64,000 nucleotides of DNA from Adineta vaga (lineage: Eukaryota; Rotifera): positions 8,804,001 to 8,868,000 of the forward strand of contig CP075495.1 in NCBI GenBank assembly GCA_021613535.1. The letters are read 5' to 3'. This document shows positions 35,680 to 52,395 of this stretch, one piece after another. A model generated the notes under the pieces. That model had not been told where the DNA came from, searched no databases, and saw only the letters and a program-made list of their open reading frames with translations. How positions within the stretch are numbered: the first letter of the stretch is position 1; every line of letters begins with the position of its first letter. Position numbers and translations under genes: made by a program.

Positions 35680-37462
35680 ATGCCCTCAGAATTAATCGAA
35701 ACTGCTATTGAAAATATGCTTGTTCCAGCGAAATTAACATCATCATCATCATTGATTAAAATCGAAGAAACACCGAAACGTGAGGAAACACGTTATCCTC
35801 GAATGACCAAAGAATTTATTAAAAAACATTGCAAAGAACATAAATTATATCAAACACCTTATTTAAATGATGTTCTCTATTTACATTTCAAAGGATTTGG
35901 TCGAATTGAAAATTTAGAAGAATATGTTGGATTGAAATGTCTTTGGTTAGAATCAAATGGAATACAATGTATTGAAAATCTTGATCATCAATTAGAATTA
36001 CGTTGTCTCTATTTACATCAAAATTTAATTAGTCGAATCGAAAATTTAGATCATTTACAACATTTAGATACTATTAATTTATCGAATAATTATATTACAA
36101 AAATTGAAAATCTAGGTAAGATTGATACAACCAAACTAAGTTTATGATTTCCTTTTCTTCGTTCTCTTTTCTAGCAATGTTACCCAAATTAAATTCACTA
36201 TATCTATCACATAATAAATTGGAAACAGTCGAAGATATTCAACATTTAAAAGAATGTAAAACATTAAGTGTAGTCGATTTATCACATAATTGCATCGATG
36301 ATCCAGATGCTGTTGACGTTTTGAGTCAAATGGCTAATATTGTAAATTGTTGATGAATAGACTTTAATGTGTTTCATATTTATTTCCTTTATTTAGCGTG
36401 TAATTAATTTAATGGGCAATTCATTATTGAAAAATGTCAAAGATTATCGACGGACAATGACACTTGGATGTGTAAGTTTTCATTATCTCGTTCAATCTTG
36501 AGTTAAAATATTTTTATAGGTTAATTTAACTTATCTCGATGATCGACCAGTGTTTCCAAGAGATCGAGCATGTGCTAATGCATGGTATGATCTATTTATT
36601 CATTGCACATGAGTGAGTATTCGTTTTTAAATTAGGGCTCAAGGTGGTCGAGAAGCTGAACGTGAAGAGCGTCAATTATGGGATACACCTGAACGTAAAC
36701 GTAGTACACAACCTGTTCATGGTAAATCAGAAATGACTAAATGTTTCCAAGCAAATAAAACATGTATACTGATGTTTTGTAGATGTAATGTATATACGTC
36801 GACATTTTTTGGGTGATCGAGGTGAAAATGAACTTGATATTCAACAAAGTGAAAATGAATTACGTGGAGAAACCGAAGAAATAAATCAAGAAAATGAACA
36901 TGATGATGAACCACCACCACTTGAAGATATAAATGAATCAGAAACAGAAGAAGAAGCAGAAGAGGACGAGGAAGAAAATGAAAATGAAATTAAAACTGAA
37001 AAGGAAACGACTGAATCAATTGTCGAAATGATACCGTCCGAAAAACCCAAAGACGACGATATCGGTAAATTTTGACCTTTGAAAACATTTTTGCGGATCG
37101 AATAACATCTCTAATCTTTTCTATTTATCAGATATGCCTTTTATTCGACCACCATTACAGAATGTTGAAAGTCGCATGTCATTCGATACTATATTTGGTG
37201 CATCTCAAAGTATGTAATTCTTAGTACTTCTCTCTTCTCATAAGAATTCTTCTTCTTATAGAATCGAATTCTGATACTAATGAGAAACCAGTTAGATTGA
37301 AAATAATTGATATGGATGATATTGATGAAGACAGTCCATCCGCTGGTAACGTCAGAAATGAATTCTTTCTTCATTCATATGTATCTTTCTTTCTTAGATC
37401 CACCAATGGAATCAAATCCACCACCATCAACGACAAGAAAAGTTTTAATTGAAGAATTATAA
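35680..37462 (+). CDS. DNAAF1: Dynein axonemal assembly factor 1 (LRRC50)
   Basis: Cytosolic leucine-rich-repeat factor needed to preassemble dynein arms for motile cilia. Nine exons (35680-36115, 36175-36341, 36397-36471, 36520-36584, 36636-36721, 36783-37064, 37132-37209, 37262-37345, 37398-37462) encode 445 aa. Diagnostic start of the conserved part: [19 protein letters not shown], then [20 protein letters not shown]. LRRs follow ([102 protein letters not shown]) and the LRR cap [19 protein letters not shown]...GREAEREER. The tail is acidic and shorter than in the 725-aa human protein. The presence of this gene implies motile cilia in the organism. Confidence 0.97.
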
Positions 37463-38152
37463 TATAAACCTAAAAAATCTTCCATGTCTATGTGTATACC
37501 TGCTTTTGTTTTAAAAACTTTAAACTAATAATAAATAATATGTTTTTTTTTCCTTGGTTATTATCTTAATTCATGTTACATTCTGTAATAATAAATGCAA
37601 TGCACGAGCGACATTCTATTCTATGTTCGAACAATAAATTCTAAAATGATGATTCATTGGTCTTCGAATGGACAAAGACATTGTTTACAAAAGTTCGAAT
37701 TCGAAGAGTCATATCATATTATCTGAGGTTCTATTCTCATATCGAGGTCGAAATCGAGAAAAAAAATAAATATGTAGAAACAGAATGACGATGCACGTTG
37801 GATCGAATAACACACATATATATATATATTTATCCTGCTAGAGAAAATTAAATTCGAGCTGTAAAGAAGTGACATATTATACCGTACACATGTCTATATA
37901 TATAAACCAAAGTCATTGGTTGATATGTTTGTCTGCCGGCAAGTGTCTTTCTCTCTTTCCGACGAAAATAATCATTATACGTCGAACAAACATACTATTC
38001 ATACAGTTATACATTACCATTCTAGATGACCATACTGCTTCTCTTTCACGAGCACTAAGAAGAAAAACTCTGATCACACGCGTACTTATAAACAATAGAT
38101 ATATACATTTGATTATTTTAATTACATATAAATTGACAAAGAGAAGACAAGT
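37463..38152. other. Intergenic between DNAAF1 and PLK1
   Basis: 690 nt between same-strand genes; holds the DNAAF1 3' UTR (AATAAT-rich) and the PLK1 promoter and 5' UTR. A TA-rich run lies near 37817-37829. Nothing else seen. Confidence 0.4.
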
Positions 38153-40878
<2,726 letters not shown>

Positions 40879-42504
40879 AATTCAAGAAATAAACATTCTC
40901 TTTCTTTCTTCTATCTTTCACTCTCATATGTGCAATTTTCTTTATTTTTTTTGTGGCTTGTACTTACGCGGTTTGTATTTTTTTCTCCTTTCTTCTTTTC
41001 TCTATTAATTCAATTCAGTCGAATGAATATGTTCATCCCTTGAGCTTATTTTTTCTTTTCTCTCTCTCCTTCTCTAGTTCTTATTGTTATTATTACTATT
41101 TGTATCTGTGTGTGCGCGCGCGTTTGTACGAATCAGACAAACAGCAAAAAAATAAACTTGAATTTTCTTTATTTCCAGTTCTAACAGCGCCGACAATAGT
41201 GTACAAGAGATAACTGTTGATGATGATTATTATTGTTCTTGTTCTTCTTCTCTATACACTATGTTCAAAACAAAATGTCTTTTCTTTCTGCTTTTATATC
41301 TCTGAATACATATGCAGAGAGAAAGAAAACAAAGATATTCAAATAAATGATCAATAAAATAATTCATAATAACGTAGAAAATTAAAAAAAAAAAGAAACT
41401 TGTAACATGCTGTTATATTATGAAACAAACATTAAAAAAAACCTAGATTTCTTCATTTTTTATTCTTGTTCGTTTCTTTTTTATGAAACTAAACGCATAC
41501 TTAATACATATGAAAATGTTCGTTTTTCTTTACAAGTAAAACTCAATTAAATGTTGAAAAACCATGCATATTCTTTTTTGAATTTGAAGTGTAGACAATG
41601 ATGTCTAGAGGGTGAAGTGCATTTATGATTTGCACGTTGAATTACGAATGTATAACAAAATGACGAACGATGAAGGGTAAAAGCAATGATTAGATATTCG
41701 ATGATACAAAACGTAGGTCACACAGAAGAGAAACAAAATGATCAACGATAGTAAAACTCAAAGAATCTTTATTATAGTGATTATTGATTTTTGCTACTGA
41801 ATATGTAAGGAATAATCATTTGATGTTTGGTATGTTGTAATTCATTGCATATTGACAATATGATCTCGAATATATATATAAACTCAATGGCTTCAGTTTT
41901 ACATAATAAAAGTCATTAAATATTTTTCTTCAATGGCTTCTTCTTTTTTTTGAACATCATCTTGAAAATGTTTTTCATATTCATACGTAAAAAAAAGTAT
42001 AGTATAGAATAAATATTATAGAGAAAAGGACGATTTCTTTTGAAATTAATATTGTTCACCAAATGATATATTTATATATTTAATTTAATACAAAAAAAAA
42101 ACACCCGTGTTGAATCATCATATACTCCTGATATTGTACTACTCGAGAAAAATCTACTTTCACTTATAAAATCAACTTCTGCACAGATACAAACGAACAA
42201 AGAAAAAGAACAAATATAAATATAAAAATGGTTGACAATAAGATCACAAAATTTACCCATATAACTTATTTGAAAATTTTCATTTTATTTCTTTCACTTT
42301 GCCAACTATCGTCAAAGAGAACAAAAAGAAGAAAACAACAAATACATAAATGAAATAATATTTAAATCGTACATATAAACGAGCAATACAACACATACAT
42401 ATATCTATACTTAAAACGAAAAGAGAAACCATGCTTATATCACAAGAAAAAAGTTCGCAAAAACAGATGTTATCGCAAACAAAACCTAGATGATGCTTTT
42501 CTTA
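40879..42504. other. Convergent 3' region, nothing recognised
   Basis: 1.6 kb between the 3' ends of PLK1 and HP1. AT-rich with CT-rich and TG/CG (41107-41121) simple runs and many AATAAA-like hexamers. No gene called. Confidence 0.45.
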
Positions 42505-43262
42505 TTATTCTTGGTGAATCGATGTATTTTCATCTGTATTTGCCCATGTTAAACGATCTTCATAAAAACGAATGACATGTTGAGGACTTTTGATATTAGC
42601 TAGAAGAAAAGAAAAGTAATTTATAAATAATTTGAAACTGTGAGTAGCACGTACCAATCCGAGATGGTACTAACTCAGGTTTATCTGTTGCTTGCCATTT
42701 GATTCTAAATAAATGATGTTTATTTTTTAAATTAAACATAAGAGAAGTAAAGAATTGTTTTCAATCTTACAAAAACATTAATTCACCATAGACATCAGTT
42801 GCTCCGAGAATTTTCTCAATTTCGAGTCCACGTCCATAACCAAAATCGTTGGCACGTTTATTTTTCTTTGATGAATCTGATACATCTTGTTGTTGATCAA
42901 TACTTTCACGTGCTGATCGTTTATTCGAGTGATTATTATATGTTGTATTCGTTTGATTAGATGACTCATTTGAAGATTTCTTCGATTGTATACTTATTCG
43001 TTTATGATAATCAGCAATTAATTCTGGACAATCAAGATTTATTTCAGGTTCCTAAAATATGAAAGAATGCATCAAATTTCAACAGGTAATTTTGTTTTTA
43101 TCTTACCCAGGTATTTTCAGATTCATTAAAACCTTTCCATTTCAAAAAATAATAAACTTCTCCATTGATAACTTTTCGATCAAGAATTTTTTCGACAATA
43201 AATTCTGTTTCTTCTAATGCATCGTTTTGTTCATCCACTTGATTTTCAATATGTTTTCCCAT
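42505..43262 (-). CDS. CBX/HP1: Heterochromatin protein 1 (chromobox)
   Basis: Chromatin reader of H3K9 methylation. Four exons (43107-43262, 42771-43051, 42655-42704, 42505-42599) encode 193 aa, the usual HP1 size. The chromodomain runs from about residue 18 with [40 protein letters not shown] and [11 protein letters not shown]; the aromatic-cage residues (Tyr/Phe of the first strand, Trp and the later aromatic) are present. A basic Ser-rich hinge contains KKNKRAN. The chromoshadow domain has [52 protein letters not shown], including the Trp-ended helix used for dimerisation. The chromodomain is split by an intron after NTW. Which vertebrate paralogue it matches best cannot be decided. Confidence 0.96.
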
Positions 43263-43917
43263 GATTATAACAAATGAAGAGGATCAAACAAATCTAAAAT
43301 CAACAAAAAATGTGTCCAGTCGATATCAACATAATGTGTCGTGTTCACTGTTGCGTGAGAAGATATATTACACACGCATATGTAGATATTAAGTTTTACT
43401 TTTTTCTTTTTTTTTCATTCTTTCTTACTTGTCGTTTGTCTCTGTCTACTTAATGAGAATGATTCATCAGATGTGAGTTTTTCAAAGATAATAAAAACAA
43501 ATTTTATTTAACAACTGACAAACGTCCCATAAGAAAAATATTCTTTTTATTGGGTTAGGAAGAATATAAGTTGAACGATTGTAGTGCTATATATTGATTG
43601 GTGCATAGGTATTCTATGGAACAAACTCGATGGAATGGAAGAAAGACTCGACTCGAGCAGATTTTATTTCTCAAGAATTCATTGAATTGAAGTAATATCT
43701 AATAGATTCTTCGAGAATCATTTCGTCTGTGAAATTAGAACAAAAGGATTTCTATGGTTCCGAAAACCTCGCTATCTCAGATTTGATTTTCATCAAAATG
43801 TAATGTTGGGAAATGTATCGAAAACAGTTAAATAGAAAAACATTTTCTGATTTATTTGATTCTCAAATAAATAAAAAATATCATTTGAAAGTGTTCGTTT
43901 ATATTTACACAAATCTT
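43263..43917. other. Intergenic, nothing recognised
   Basis: 655 nt upstream of HP1 and downstream of GPN1, both minus strand. Expected to hold the HP1 promoter. No open frame or repeat of note. Confidence 0.4.
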
Positions 43918-45048
43918 TTACGTGTCCATGGTATCATTCGTAGTTGTAGGATTATTGACATTTTTAGTTAGAAAACGTTTAAATGATTCTTCTTCTTGAT
44001 CAAATTCACCATCGTCCTTATTTTTATCGTTGTCATCGTCGTCGTCGTCGTCGTTATCATCGGTATCATCATCATTTTCCATATCATCATATCGAATACG
44101 TTTTTCTCCAATAATACTTTGTTCTGTATCTAAATCATTTTTTAATCGTTTTAAATCTTTTTCATGTTTATCATTTTCACGTTTCGTTCGTTTTTCTTGC
44201 CATTTATCATATTCCACCTTATAAACATGTTCATATTCATGACATGCATCATCAACTGCTTCAAAAAATTCTTTACAACCATCACCGGTCATTGAACTAA
44301 AGCCAACACAACGTAAATTTGCATAGAATTCATCTAATACAAGACTTAATGATCGACATAAATCAGTTGAATAGGAATGTTCTTGTTCGATTGCAGATTG
44401 AAATAATTCGAAATCATTCATCCATTCTAAAGCAAATCGATGATGAATTATATCAGTTTTATTCAATACAACTATAAATGGTAAACGATATTTATATAGT
44501 ATTGATACAGCATAGAGCATATTGGACATGAATGTAATTGGATTTGATGAACGTGGTGTATCCATAATGTAAACAATGACAGTTGGATAAGTTGCACCTA
44601 ATGCTTCCGTGATAATTGTACCGGATGCTGACCATGTAAAGACTTCGATTTGTCCAGGTGTATCAATGAGATAATAGCGATATTTTGATTGATTTTTACT
44701 TAATATTGTTAATAGTTGATCAAATGTTGTTGCAAATAAATTTAAAGATGTAACAATGGCACCATTCGGACCAAGACTATATTGTTTCATCACTTGTTTA
44801 TAATTAACTGTATCACGAATATCAACATTACATGGATAAGGTAATTCATGAACGGCTGGATCAAGATTAACAACATATGGTGCAGTTTTTTCACTATGTA
44901 AGTAAGCATTGATACGTTGAATAAATGTCGTCTTTCCAGAGCCGGCCATACCTAATACCAAGATACATACGGGTAGTTTAGGCTCAGTACTGGCACTGGC
45001 ACTTGTTGTTGTTGTCGGTGGTAGATTTGTTGATGAATCAGTTTCCAT
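43918..45048 (-). CDS. GPN1: GPN-loop GTPase 1
   Basis: GTPase needed for assembly and nuclear import of RNA polymerase II. Single exon, 376 aa (human 374). Motifs: Walker [34 protein letters not shown], the defining Gly-Pro-Asn loop in [16 protein letters not shown], Walker [20 protein letters not shown], and the G4 motif VVLNKTDI. C-terminal to these are [11 protein letters not shown] and [17 protein letters not shown], then a charged coiled region and an Asp-rich run (44030-44060) before EEESFKRFL. Intronless, unlike most neighbours, but otherwise an ordinary GPN1. It shares its subject, polymerase II biogenesis, with RPB7 at the left of the window; no physical linkage is implied. Confidence 0.97.
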   Translation of the reverse strand: METDSSTNLPPTTTTSASASTEPKLPVCILVLGMAGSGKTTFIQRINAYLHSEKTAPYVVNLDPAVHELPYPCNVDIRDTVNYKQVMKQYSLGPNGAIVTSLNLFATTFDQLLTILSKNQSKYRYYLIDTPGQIEVFTWSASGTIITEALGATYPTVIVYIMDTPRSSNPITFMSNMLYAVSILYKYRLPFIVVLNKTDIIHHRFALEWMNDFELFQSAIEQEHSYSTDLCRSLSLVLDEFYANLRCVGFSSMTGDGCKEFFEAVDDACHEYEHVYKVEYDKWQEKRTKRENDKHEKDLKRLKNDLDTEQSIIGEKRIRYDDMENDDDTDDNDDDDDDDNDKNKDDGEFDQEEESFKRFLTKNVNNPTTTNDTMDT

Positions 45049-46412
45049 CTAGAAAAACCAAGGAAATTCGTATCTATACAAAAGGAAATCTTTTACTAGC
45101 TAATGATTTAAAGCGACAGAATTCAAAATCTTATAGTCTGTACAATAAGATAACAATCCTTCGTTCCATTTATTCTTATCTATGAGAGGGTTTATTTTTC
45201 TGATAACAACTGAATTCTTTTGGTGGTTCTGATATCTTCTCAATAACCATTTATTAATGTCTTTTTTTTTTGAAGAAAAAAATCAAACAACGAGATAAAA
45301 GAGCGAGCGCAGGTCTGCAAAAAAAAAGAAACAAACAACAATTTCATAACAGTATAATGGTTGAATAGGCTTTTAGAGTAATATAAGGATCCTTTAAAAA
45401 AAAACAAAAAGAAAAATGAACACATTAAAAGAAACAGAGTGCGTACAACTAGCAAATGTTAAACTTTTATCTCTTAGGACATACACTTACACATACATAG
45501 ACATATCGATATAATCATTCTCATTTTTTTCCAAAAACAAATAACGATCAAGACAAAGAAAGTCTCATCGATAAGAGCACGCGGGCACACGATTGATATA
45601 AAATGATAGATAGTTTGGTTTAAAACAAAAAGGAAAAGAAAACCAATCTTCCCTTATGTGTACACACAAAAACACATACAAGAATCGATCCAAACGAAAA
45701 CAAACGGACTGCAATAACCCTCGACAAAACAAATAACAAAAGGCTAAAGATCGCACATACATACACACACACATATATATATATACGTATGAAGAGCTCA
45801 ACGGGACAAATGATAAGAGATCGACGTGTTTTGTTTTAAACTAGTTCGTAAACAATGAAAAGGAAAAAGAAAGAAAACAGAATAGCTTAACCAAAAAAAA
45901 TGGTATGTACACATAATGAGAAGAGAGAGAGAGAGGAAAAACAAAACAAAACTGAATGAGAAAACAGAACCAACAAAAAAGAAAGTAATATAGTATTGCA
46001 TAATGATAACCGATAGTTCACCCATACAAAACAAAAAAAACGAATCCCATCTTTTTTCTTTTCTCTTTCACACGCATACTTTCTAGTAGACATATAGAAA
46101 TCACAACAAACCCAATAAGAGTAAAGAATAATATGTTTTTTTATGAGTAGATAGAGAAGAGCACAAAACAGAATAGACATCGAAATAGAAAATAAGAGGG
46201 AAGAAGAAGAACAATAATAATAATAATAATAATAAGGAAGTTTCTGTTTTTTTTGGCAAGGTTTAAGAAAAGTCAGATAAGTTGAGCAAACACAAACAGG
46301 TATATAAATAATGTAGGGAGGAAAAGAGAGAACAAATCACAGTTTTTCGACGTGACAATAGGGACAAGACAGACGAATATTGTTTCCTTTTTTTCTTCAT
46401 CTTGTGTCGCTC
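45049..46412. other. Gene-free stretch with simple repeats
   Basis: 1.4 kb between GPN1 and vigilin. An AAT run lies at about 46213-46233, CA/TA runs at 45762-45785, and a GA run at 45924-45934. Open frames are Phe/Leu/Cys-rich shadows without splice support. Contains the vigilin 3' UTR. Confidence 0.45.
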
Positions 46413-49400
46413 TTATTTATTTCGTTTTGGAGGTCCCCAGATAACTGGTATAGTATTCACTGTTGTTTGAAACGCTTCAGTTGGTTTATCCTCAGCTGGT
46501 AATGAGACACCATTGGCGATTGATGGATATTCACCTAAATTGAATTTCAAATATATATATATATATATATATAACACTCATTTCGAATTAATCTTACCTA
46601 AATCATCTAGATTTGGTGCTAATTTCTTTGGTGAAACATCATGTCCATTACGTTGTCGTGAAGTACTTTTCTGTTGATGTTCATTCTCATGTTCATTACC
46701 ATTTGTCCATGGTGCATTTTTAACTTGAAATGGTGCTTGTCGTTGTTTTTTATCATTTCGTGATGATTTCTTATCGTTTGTTGACGGAACTTCTTGTTGT
46801 TGATGTTGTTGAGTATTCGATAATGTTTGACCTAATGTAAATTCACTTTGATTTTGTGTACCAGATGTTGCACGATATGGAAGATCTTGAACGTAATCTT
46901 CTTCTAGCGCTATTAAATGATCAATACAAGCTTCAATTTTATCTGGATCTAAACCAATAACATGTACTTTATCACTTTGGTTGTTTGCTTGAAATTTAAT
47001 TTCAACATTATAATCTTTCATAATTTGTTGTAATTTTTGTCCACCAGAACCAATAATACGTGCATGAATACGTGGATCAATATCGATTTCCATAGTTATT
47101 TTCGATTCAAAATCTTTAATTAATTGTAAAATTTCATCTCGACAAGCAAGTGCTTTATCTTCATAACCAGTTATGACAACTTCAATATCAGCTAATTGAT
47201 TTGAATTATTTGTTTCACTTGGTAATAAAAGATTTTCTTGTGGAGTTGCTTGTTGATCATCTTGTTGTTCAGTTGTATTATCATCATTATCAGTTGTTGT
47301 TGTTGTTGTAGATGGTGTTGGAACAACAGCTGATGCTGGTAATTGATTACTTGATATATCGATTTTAACATCATATTTTTGTCGTAAATTACCGATTGTT
47401 TTCTTACGAAAACCGAATATTAATGAACGATATTCAGGTTTAATGGTAAATCGAACTTCAAATGAACGTGCTTGTCGATCAGCTTGAAGTTTTTCATAAG
47501 ATTCAAGTAATTCTTTACGTGCACCTTCGACTTGTTCACGTTGACCTTTTAATTGAATTGTATTTTGTGCTGAATTAATTGGTGGAAATGTTATTTGAAC
47601 ATCAGGATATTTTTTAATTAATATTTGAAGATTACTACCACCTTTACCAACTAATGAACCATGAGTATCACATGGAATATCCACAGTACTTTCGACTGGA
47701 ATCATTTTTTCTAAATCAACCATTGCTTTATCAATATCATCAGCACGACCTGAAATACGAACAATATCTTTTTGTGTTTCATCATCAGTTGTCGTTGTTG
47801 TTGTTGTTGTTGCTGTTGTTGTTGTTTCTTGTTCATCTTTTTGATTATTTCCATTACGTGGTGGAAATTTAATTTGAACATTATGCTCTTTTTGAATTGG
47901 TTGTATATAAGTACCACCTTGAGCAAGTAAATATCCGTGATGACGATGTGGAATTGTCATTTCTTTGGTAACTGTATTTTCCCATGTATCAATTAAATCT
48001 TCTAAACGTTTTCGTACTTGTTCAATTGATTCTTTAGGTCCACGAAGTAAAACTTGATCAGAATTGGCATTACGTTCAGGTAATTTAATTAACATATCGC
48101 CATATTGTTGTTGTAAATCAGTTAATAATTTACGTCGATTTTGAAAGAATTTACTATGCCATTTTGGATCAATTGTCATATATTGTTCGATTGAATTCTC
48201 CATGGATGTATTCAATTGATTGATATGTTCTTCAAGAACTTTTCGTGCTTTATCAACATCCACTTTTTTACCATTCAAACGAATTGATGTTGATTCTTTA
48301 GTATCATCAAGTGACGGTACATCAATACGAACATCAGGTGTTTGATCACGTAAACGTTGAATATTAGCTCCACCTTTACCAATTAACATGGGATATAAAC
48401 GTTTTGGTACATCGATTTCAATTGAATAAAGATCTTTGACTTTTTGTTGTAGAAATTTCGTACATTTTTCGACATCCTCTTTATCACCATGTAATGTAAC
48501 TTTATCACTTTTACCGTTAGCTTCGGGAAATGTGATTTGAATATTATTAAATTTCGAACGAACTTCATCTAAGTTTTTGCCTTTAGCACCAATAATTTGT
48601 GGATAATATTGAGGATCGATACTTAAATTTGTTGTCAATTCATTGGACTACAAAAAGAAAAACAATATTCAATTCAATCGGAAAAGATTTCTATTATGAA
48701 CGAAAGTCTTAATAGTCAATGAGATATTGAACCTTTCGAAGTTTTGAAGATTTAAAAATGAGTAGATATGCGATTGATCAAAGGAAACTTGCAAATTTGT
48801 TTACAAGTGATTTAATTTGATTTTGTTCTGCGTCTCTTTACTTTACCCAAATGTCTTTGTACTGATCATTATTAATTGTAGTATCATGATTTCTATTTTA
48901 TGATATCAATCCCATGAGAAATCTTCCTGATAGAATATCTACTTCTCACGCATTCGATGTCAAAGAAAAATATAATTTGAAATCTTACCATTTTCTTTGC
49001 TTTTTCAAGTAATAATTGTCGTGCTTTTTCGACATTTTCTTTGGTACCCATTAATTTAACTTTTCGACCTTCATCAAAAGGAAATTTAATATCACATCCT
49101 GTTTGTTCTTGCATTTCAAGTAATCGTGCTTGACTTTTTCCAATTAATTGTTTGTAATATGCTGGATCGATTTCCACTTCTAAATATGTTGTATTCTTGC
49201 TTTTTAACTCATCAATTGCTGTTTGAATTTGACTTCGAACACGTTCAACTTCTTCTGGTGGTCCTTCCAATGAAATATTATCATCTCGAAAGAAGATTTT
49301 AACATCGGGATGTGCTTTGCGAAAGTTTTCAAGATGACTATTACGTTCGCCTTTGACAGCACCGTGCATCCAACGTGGTGCATTGATTTGAGCAGCTGTT

Positions 49401-51240
49401 AAAGCATTCGCCTAAAATAAAAAATATTCGATTCTATTTTTGTCATCTAAGAACAGCTAAAATATATACCATTTTATATATCATTGTAATTGCTTCACCA
49501 ATCTTAGTTGTTTCACCCATGACTTGAATGGTTGGTGAATTATCTTCTTGATTCGGAATACGAACAATAACATTGGTTTTATCAAAGATTTCTTTTAAAC
49601 CAGCACCTTTTTTACCCAAAATAAATCGATGTTGTTCGCATGGAATCTCCAATGGAAAAGTCATGATTTTTCCTTCCTATAAATGGAATTGGAATGATCA
49701 AAACATGAACTAGCAAGAGAACAAATTTTATCTTACCAAACTTTTGTAGAATTGTAAAATTCTTGTTTTTGCTTGATCAACGGGTTCGCGTTCACCACGT
49801 ATGGAAATTTCATCGGTGTGTTTAATTGGTGGTGGTAAATCAATAGTTACTTTGAATTGCTGTTGTAAATCATCCACCAATTGATAACGAATCCATGGAT
49901 GATATAAATAAGGAATTGATAAACGTTCAAAACCTTTATTCAATTGTGTATGATATAATTCAAGGATACGTTGTTCACATAATTTAACATTATCTTTGGC
50001 ACCTTGAACAGCTATAGCATTTGACTGACTATCTTGTGGTGGTACAGTAATACGTGTTAATGTTTCCTGTTCTAAAAGTTTTAATGTTGCACCACGTGGA
50101 CCAATAATATAACGATGAAAATCCAATGGAACATTCACTGATAATTTCACAGGTCTTTGAACTTCACGAAGAAGTTGAACTTGTGCAGCACGAACTTGTT
50201 CAGGTCGACCGGTGATTTGCACAATTAACGTTTCATTTTTATAGAAAAATGTTATATTTGTATCTAAATGAAAAGAAATTTTGAATAAAAAAAAGACTTC
50301 ATTTTCAATCATCAATTCGTACTTGTTTCTTTTTGAATACGCATACAAAGTTTTTGTATTGGTTGCCCATTATTAGTAGTAGCACCAGTATTGCGCGATG
50401 ATTGATTACCACCACGACGAGAATTATCCATTTTATCCAACACCCGTTCATCTGGAGGTATTTCAATCTTTGAAGAAAAAAAGAAAAGAAAACCATTCAC
50501 AAAAGTTTAAATTAAAAATATTCGCGTTTAGTTATATAAAAACTATCGATAAACTTCAAAAACTTCAGATTATACCTATAGTTCTAATGAAAAAAAGTTG
50601 TCTTTATCAATGAAATGTTGTGTGAATCTAGTAACAATTGAAGTACAATGATTAGAGGTTATGTTTGAATTTGTTATCATATTGAATAGATCATTTATCT
50701 TTTATAGGAAAAAAAGAAGAAGAAGAACAAGAGAGTAGAACCTCAAAATAGATTTTCAATGTCTTCATGACCAAAGTTGTACTTTCTCCATAAATAAGTG
50801 TACTTGAGAGAAAAATAACGTATGAAACCTTAAAAATGTCTTCATAAACTCAAATAATTTATTGCACTGCAAGAAGAGTAAATATGAAATATTTTCATAT
50901 TTCGAAAACAACTTACAATTTTAGTTGTGGCTGATGACGCATGAATAGCCATTGTACGTCGTCGTTCATCTTCAGTTTTTGCTGATGAATACAATGATGT
51001 TGTAGTATTAGCCATGGCACCTGTTGAATTATTTCCATTTAATGATGATGATGGAAATGGTGAGGAGAAAAATGTACTTGAACGATTAGCATCGACTTGT
51101 CCAGCTGATTTTAATTGCGGGAAAGCTTCATTGTAATCAGGTACTTCATCAATATCGATTTTTTTCGCCGTTTTTGACGAAGTTAACCCAAGTCCAGTCG
51201 TATCAATAAGACCATTTTCTCCGAAATAATTATCATCCAT
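46413..51240 (-). CDS. HDLBP: Vigilin, multi-KH RNA-binding protein
   Basis: Large cytoplasmic and ER-associated RNA-binding protein with tandem KH domains. Seven exons (50917-51240, 50323-50467, 49737-50263, 49470-49676, 48989-49411, 46598-48647, 46413-46534) encode 1,265 aa, nearly the human length of 1,268. N-terminal IDEVPDYNEAFPQLKSAG matches the family. KH GxxG loops: IIGPRGATL, ILGKKGAGL, MHGAVKGERN (degenerate), LIGKSQARL, IIGAKGKNL, LIGKGGANI, FFQNRRKLL (degenerate), LLAQGGTYI, LVGKGGSNL, IFGFRKKTI and IIGSGGQKL. The C-terminus has FQVKNAPWTNG and VIWGPPKRNK, as in human vigilin. The last intron contains an AT run (46552-46573). The frame is open a little upstream of the chosen Met, after an acceptor-like TTTCTAG, suggesting a spliced 5' UTR. 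Confidence 0.96.
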
Positions 51241-51840
51241 TGCCGCGGCCGTGATTTCTTTAGTCCTAGAAAATAAAAATAAAAATATCATGATCTATCT
51301 CTACTATTACAATCGAAAGTGTCTAAGAATGTTTTATTACAATGAATGTGACTACTTTCGTGAAAGAAGAAGAAGAGAAGAAAAAAAACGAAAAGAACAA
51401 AGTCAACATAACAACAAATGTGATGTATGCATATAAATATATGAGAGACAAAGACATGAAGGAAAAGAAGAAGGAAAAAGAAGGGAGAAAGAAAAAGTCT
51501 ACACGTTCGAATTTAACACACAATCCTATCGATTGTTCATCAGTAGGCGAACAAATTTTTTTTCTTCTTCTCTTTACATGCACACGTACATCAGATGTGT
51601 GCATAAGGTCGATATCATATCAATAAAAGAAAGCGCACGAGTGAAAATGAAGATGCATAGAAAAAGAAAGTACTAAAAAACATCTGTTCGCAGCAACGAT
51701 GAAGACGACGACGAATAAAGTGGCGACCGATATTCATTCTGTTTTTGTTCTTTATCTCTATCTGCAAAGAGAACAAAAGAAATGATAATCGAATTTTTTT
51801 GTTTCGTTTGTTCTCTTCAAAATTTTTGTATTCTCTACTA
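51241..51840. other. Vigilin upstream region and TIMM29 3' side
   Basis: 600 nt with purine-rich runs (about 51363-51390 and 51466-51495). Probably vigilin 5' UTR, intron and promoter. The plus-strand frame over the GAA-rich part is low complexity and not called. Confidence 0.4.
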
Positions 51841-52395
51841 TTACAAAGCAACTTTTTCATTATTCATTTCATCAAAAATATCAGCTCTACGTAATTGTCT
51901 ACTTAATTGAAACCATCGATTACATATTCCAATATCAATAATTCGAGCATTTCGTTTTAAATTTAAATATGAACAGATATTTTCATAAAATCGATGTGAA
52001 AAATCATTTGTTCGATGTTGATTTCGATAAATAATTAATGAAAATAGATAACAATCAACGAAATGTATTTGATCTCGTAATAATAATTGTTCTATGGTAT
52101 CGATATAAGTTTCTACTTGTCGATTTCGTATAAGACTTGATGTTAATAATTCTTGATGACGAAAGTTTACTAAATCGTTTTGATACGATTGAAATGATGG
52201 CATCGTTCGATATGCATAGATAAGTAACGAGATATTTGTTGAATAGAAGATTGTTTTTATTGGTCGTTGAATCATTTTTTTGCCAGTATCAATAAGTGCA
52301 TCCCGATAATCAGAGGAAAGTTGTTTTATATATTTATATACTAATGCTGATGGACGACGTATAAGAAGATTATTAGCTTTGCCCAAAAAGGCCAT
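51841..52395 (-). CDS. TIMM29: TIMM29-like subunit of the TIM22 translocase
   Basis: Inner-membrane subunit of the TIM22 carrier-protein insertase in animal mitochondria. Single exon, 184 aa. N-terminal part: PSALVYKYIKQLSSDYRDAL, like the family's LLRDYAEACRDA; a membrane helix follows (TIFYSTNISLLIYAYRTMPS), then a matrix/intermembrane part with LIRNRQVETYIDTIEQLLLR and IIDIGICNRWFQLSRQLRRA, aligning with the RVLDVGFVGRWW block, ending DIFDEMNNEKVAL. It is shorter than human TIMM29 (260 aa), lacking its C-terminal charged tail. The assignment rests on these aligned blocks and the topology. Confidence 0.85.
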   Translation of the reverse strand: MAFLGKANNLLIRRPSALVYKYIKQLSSDYRDALIDTGKKMIQRPIKTIFYSTNISLLIYAYRTMPSFQSYQNDLVNFRHQELLTSSLIRNRQVETYIDTIEQLLLRDQIHFVDCYLFSLIIYRNQHRTNDFSHRFYENICSYLNLKRNARIIDIGICNRWFQLSRQLRRADIFDEMNNEKVAL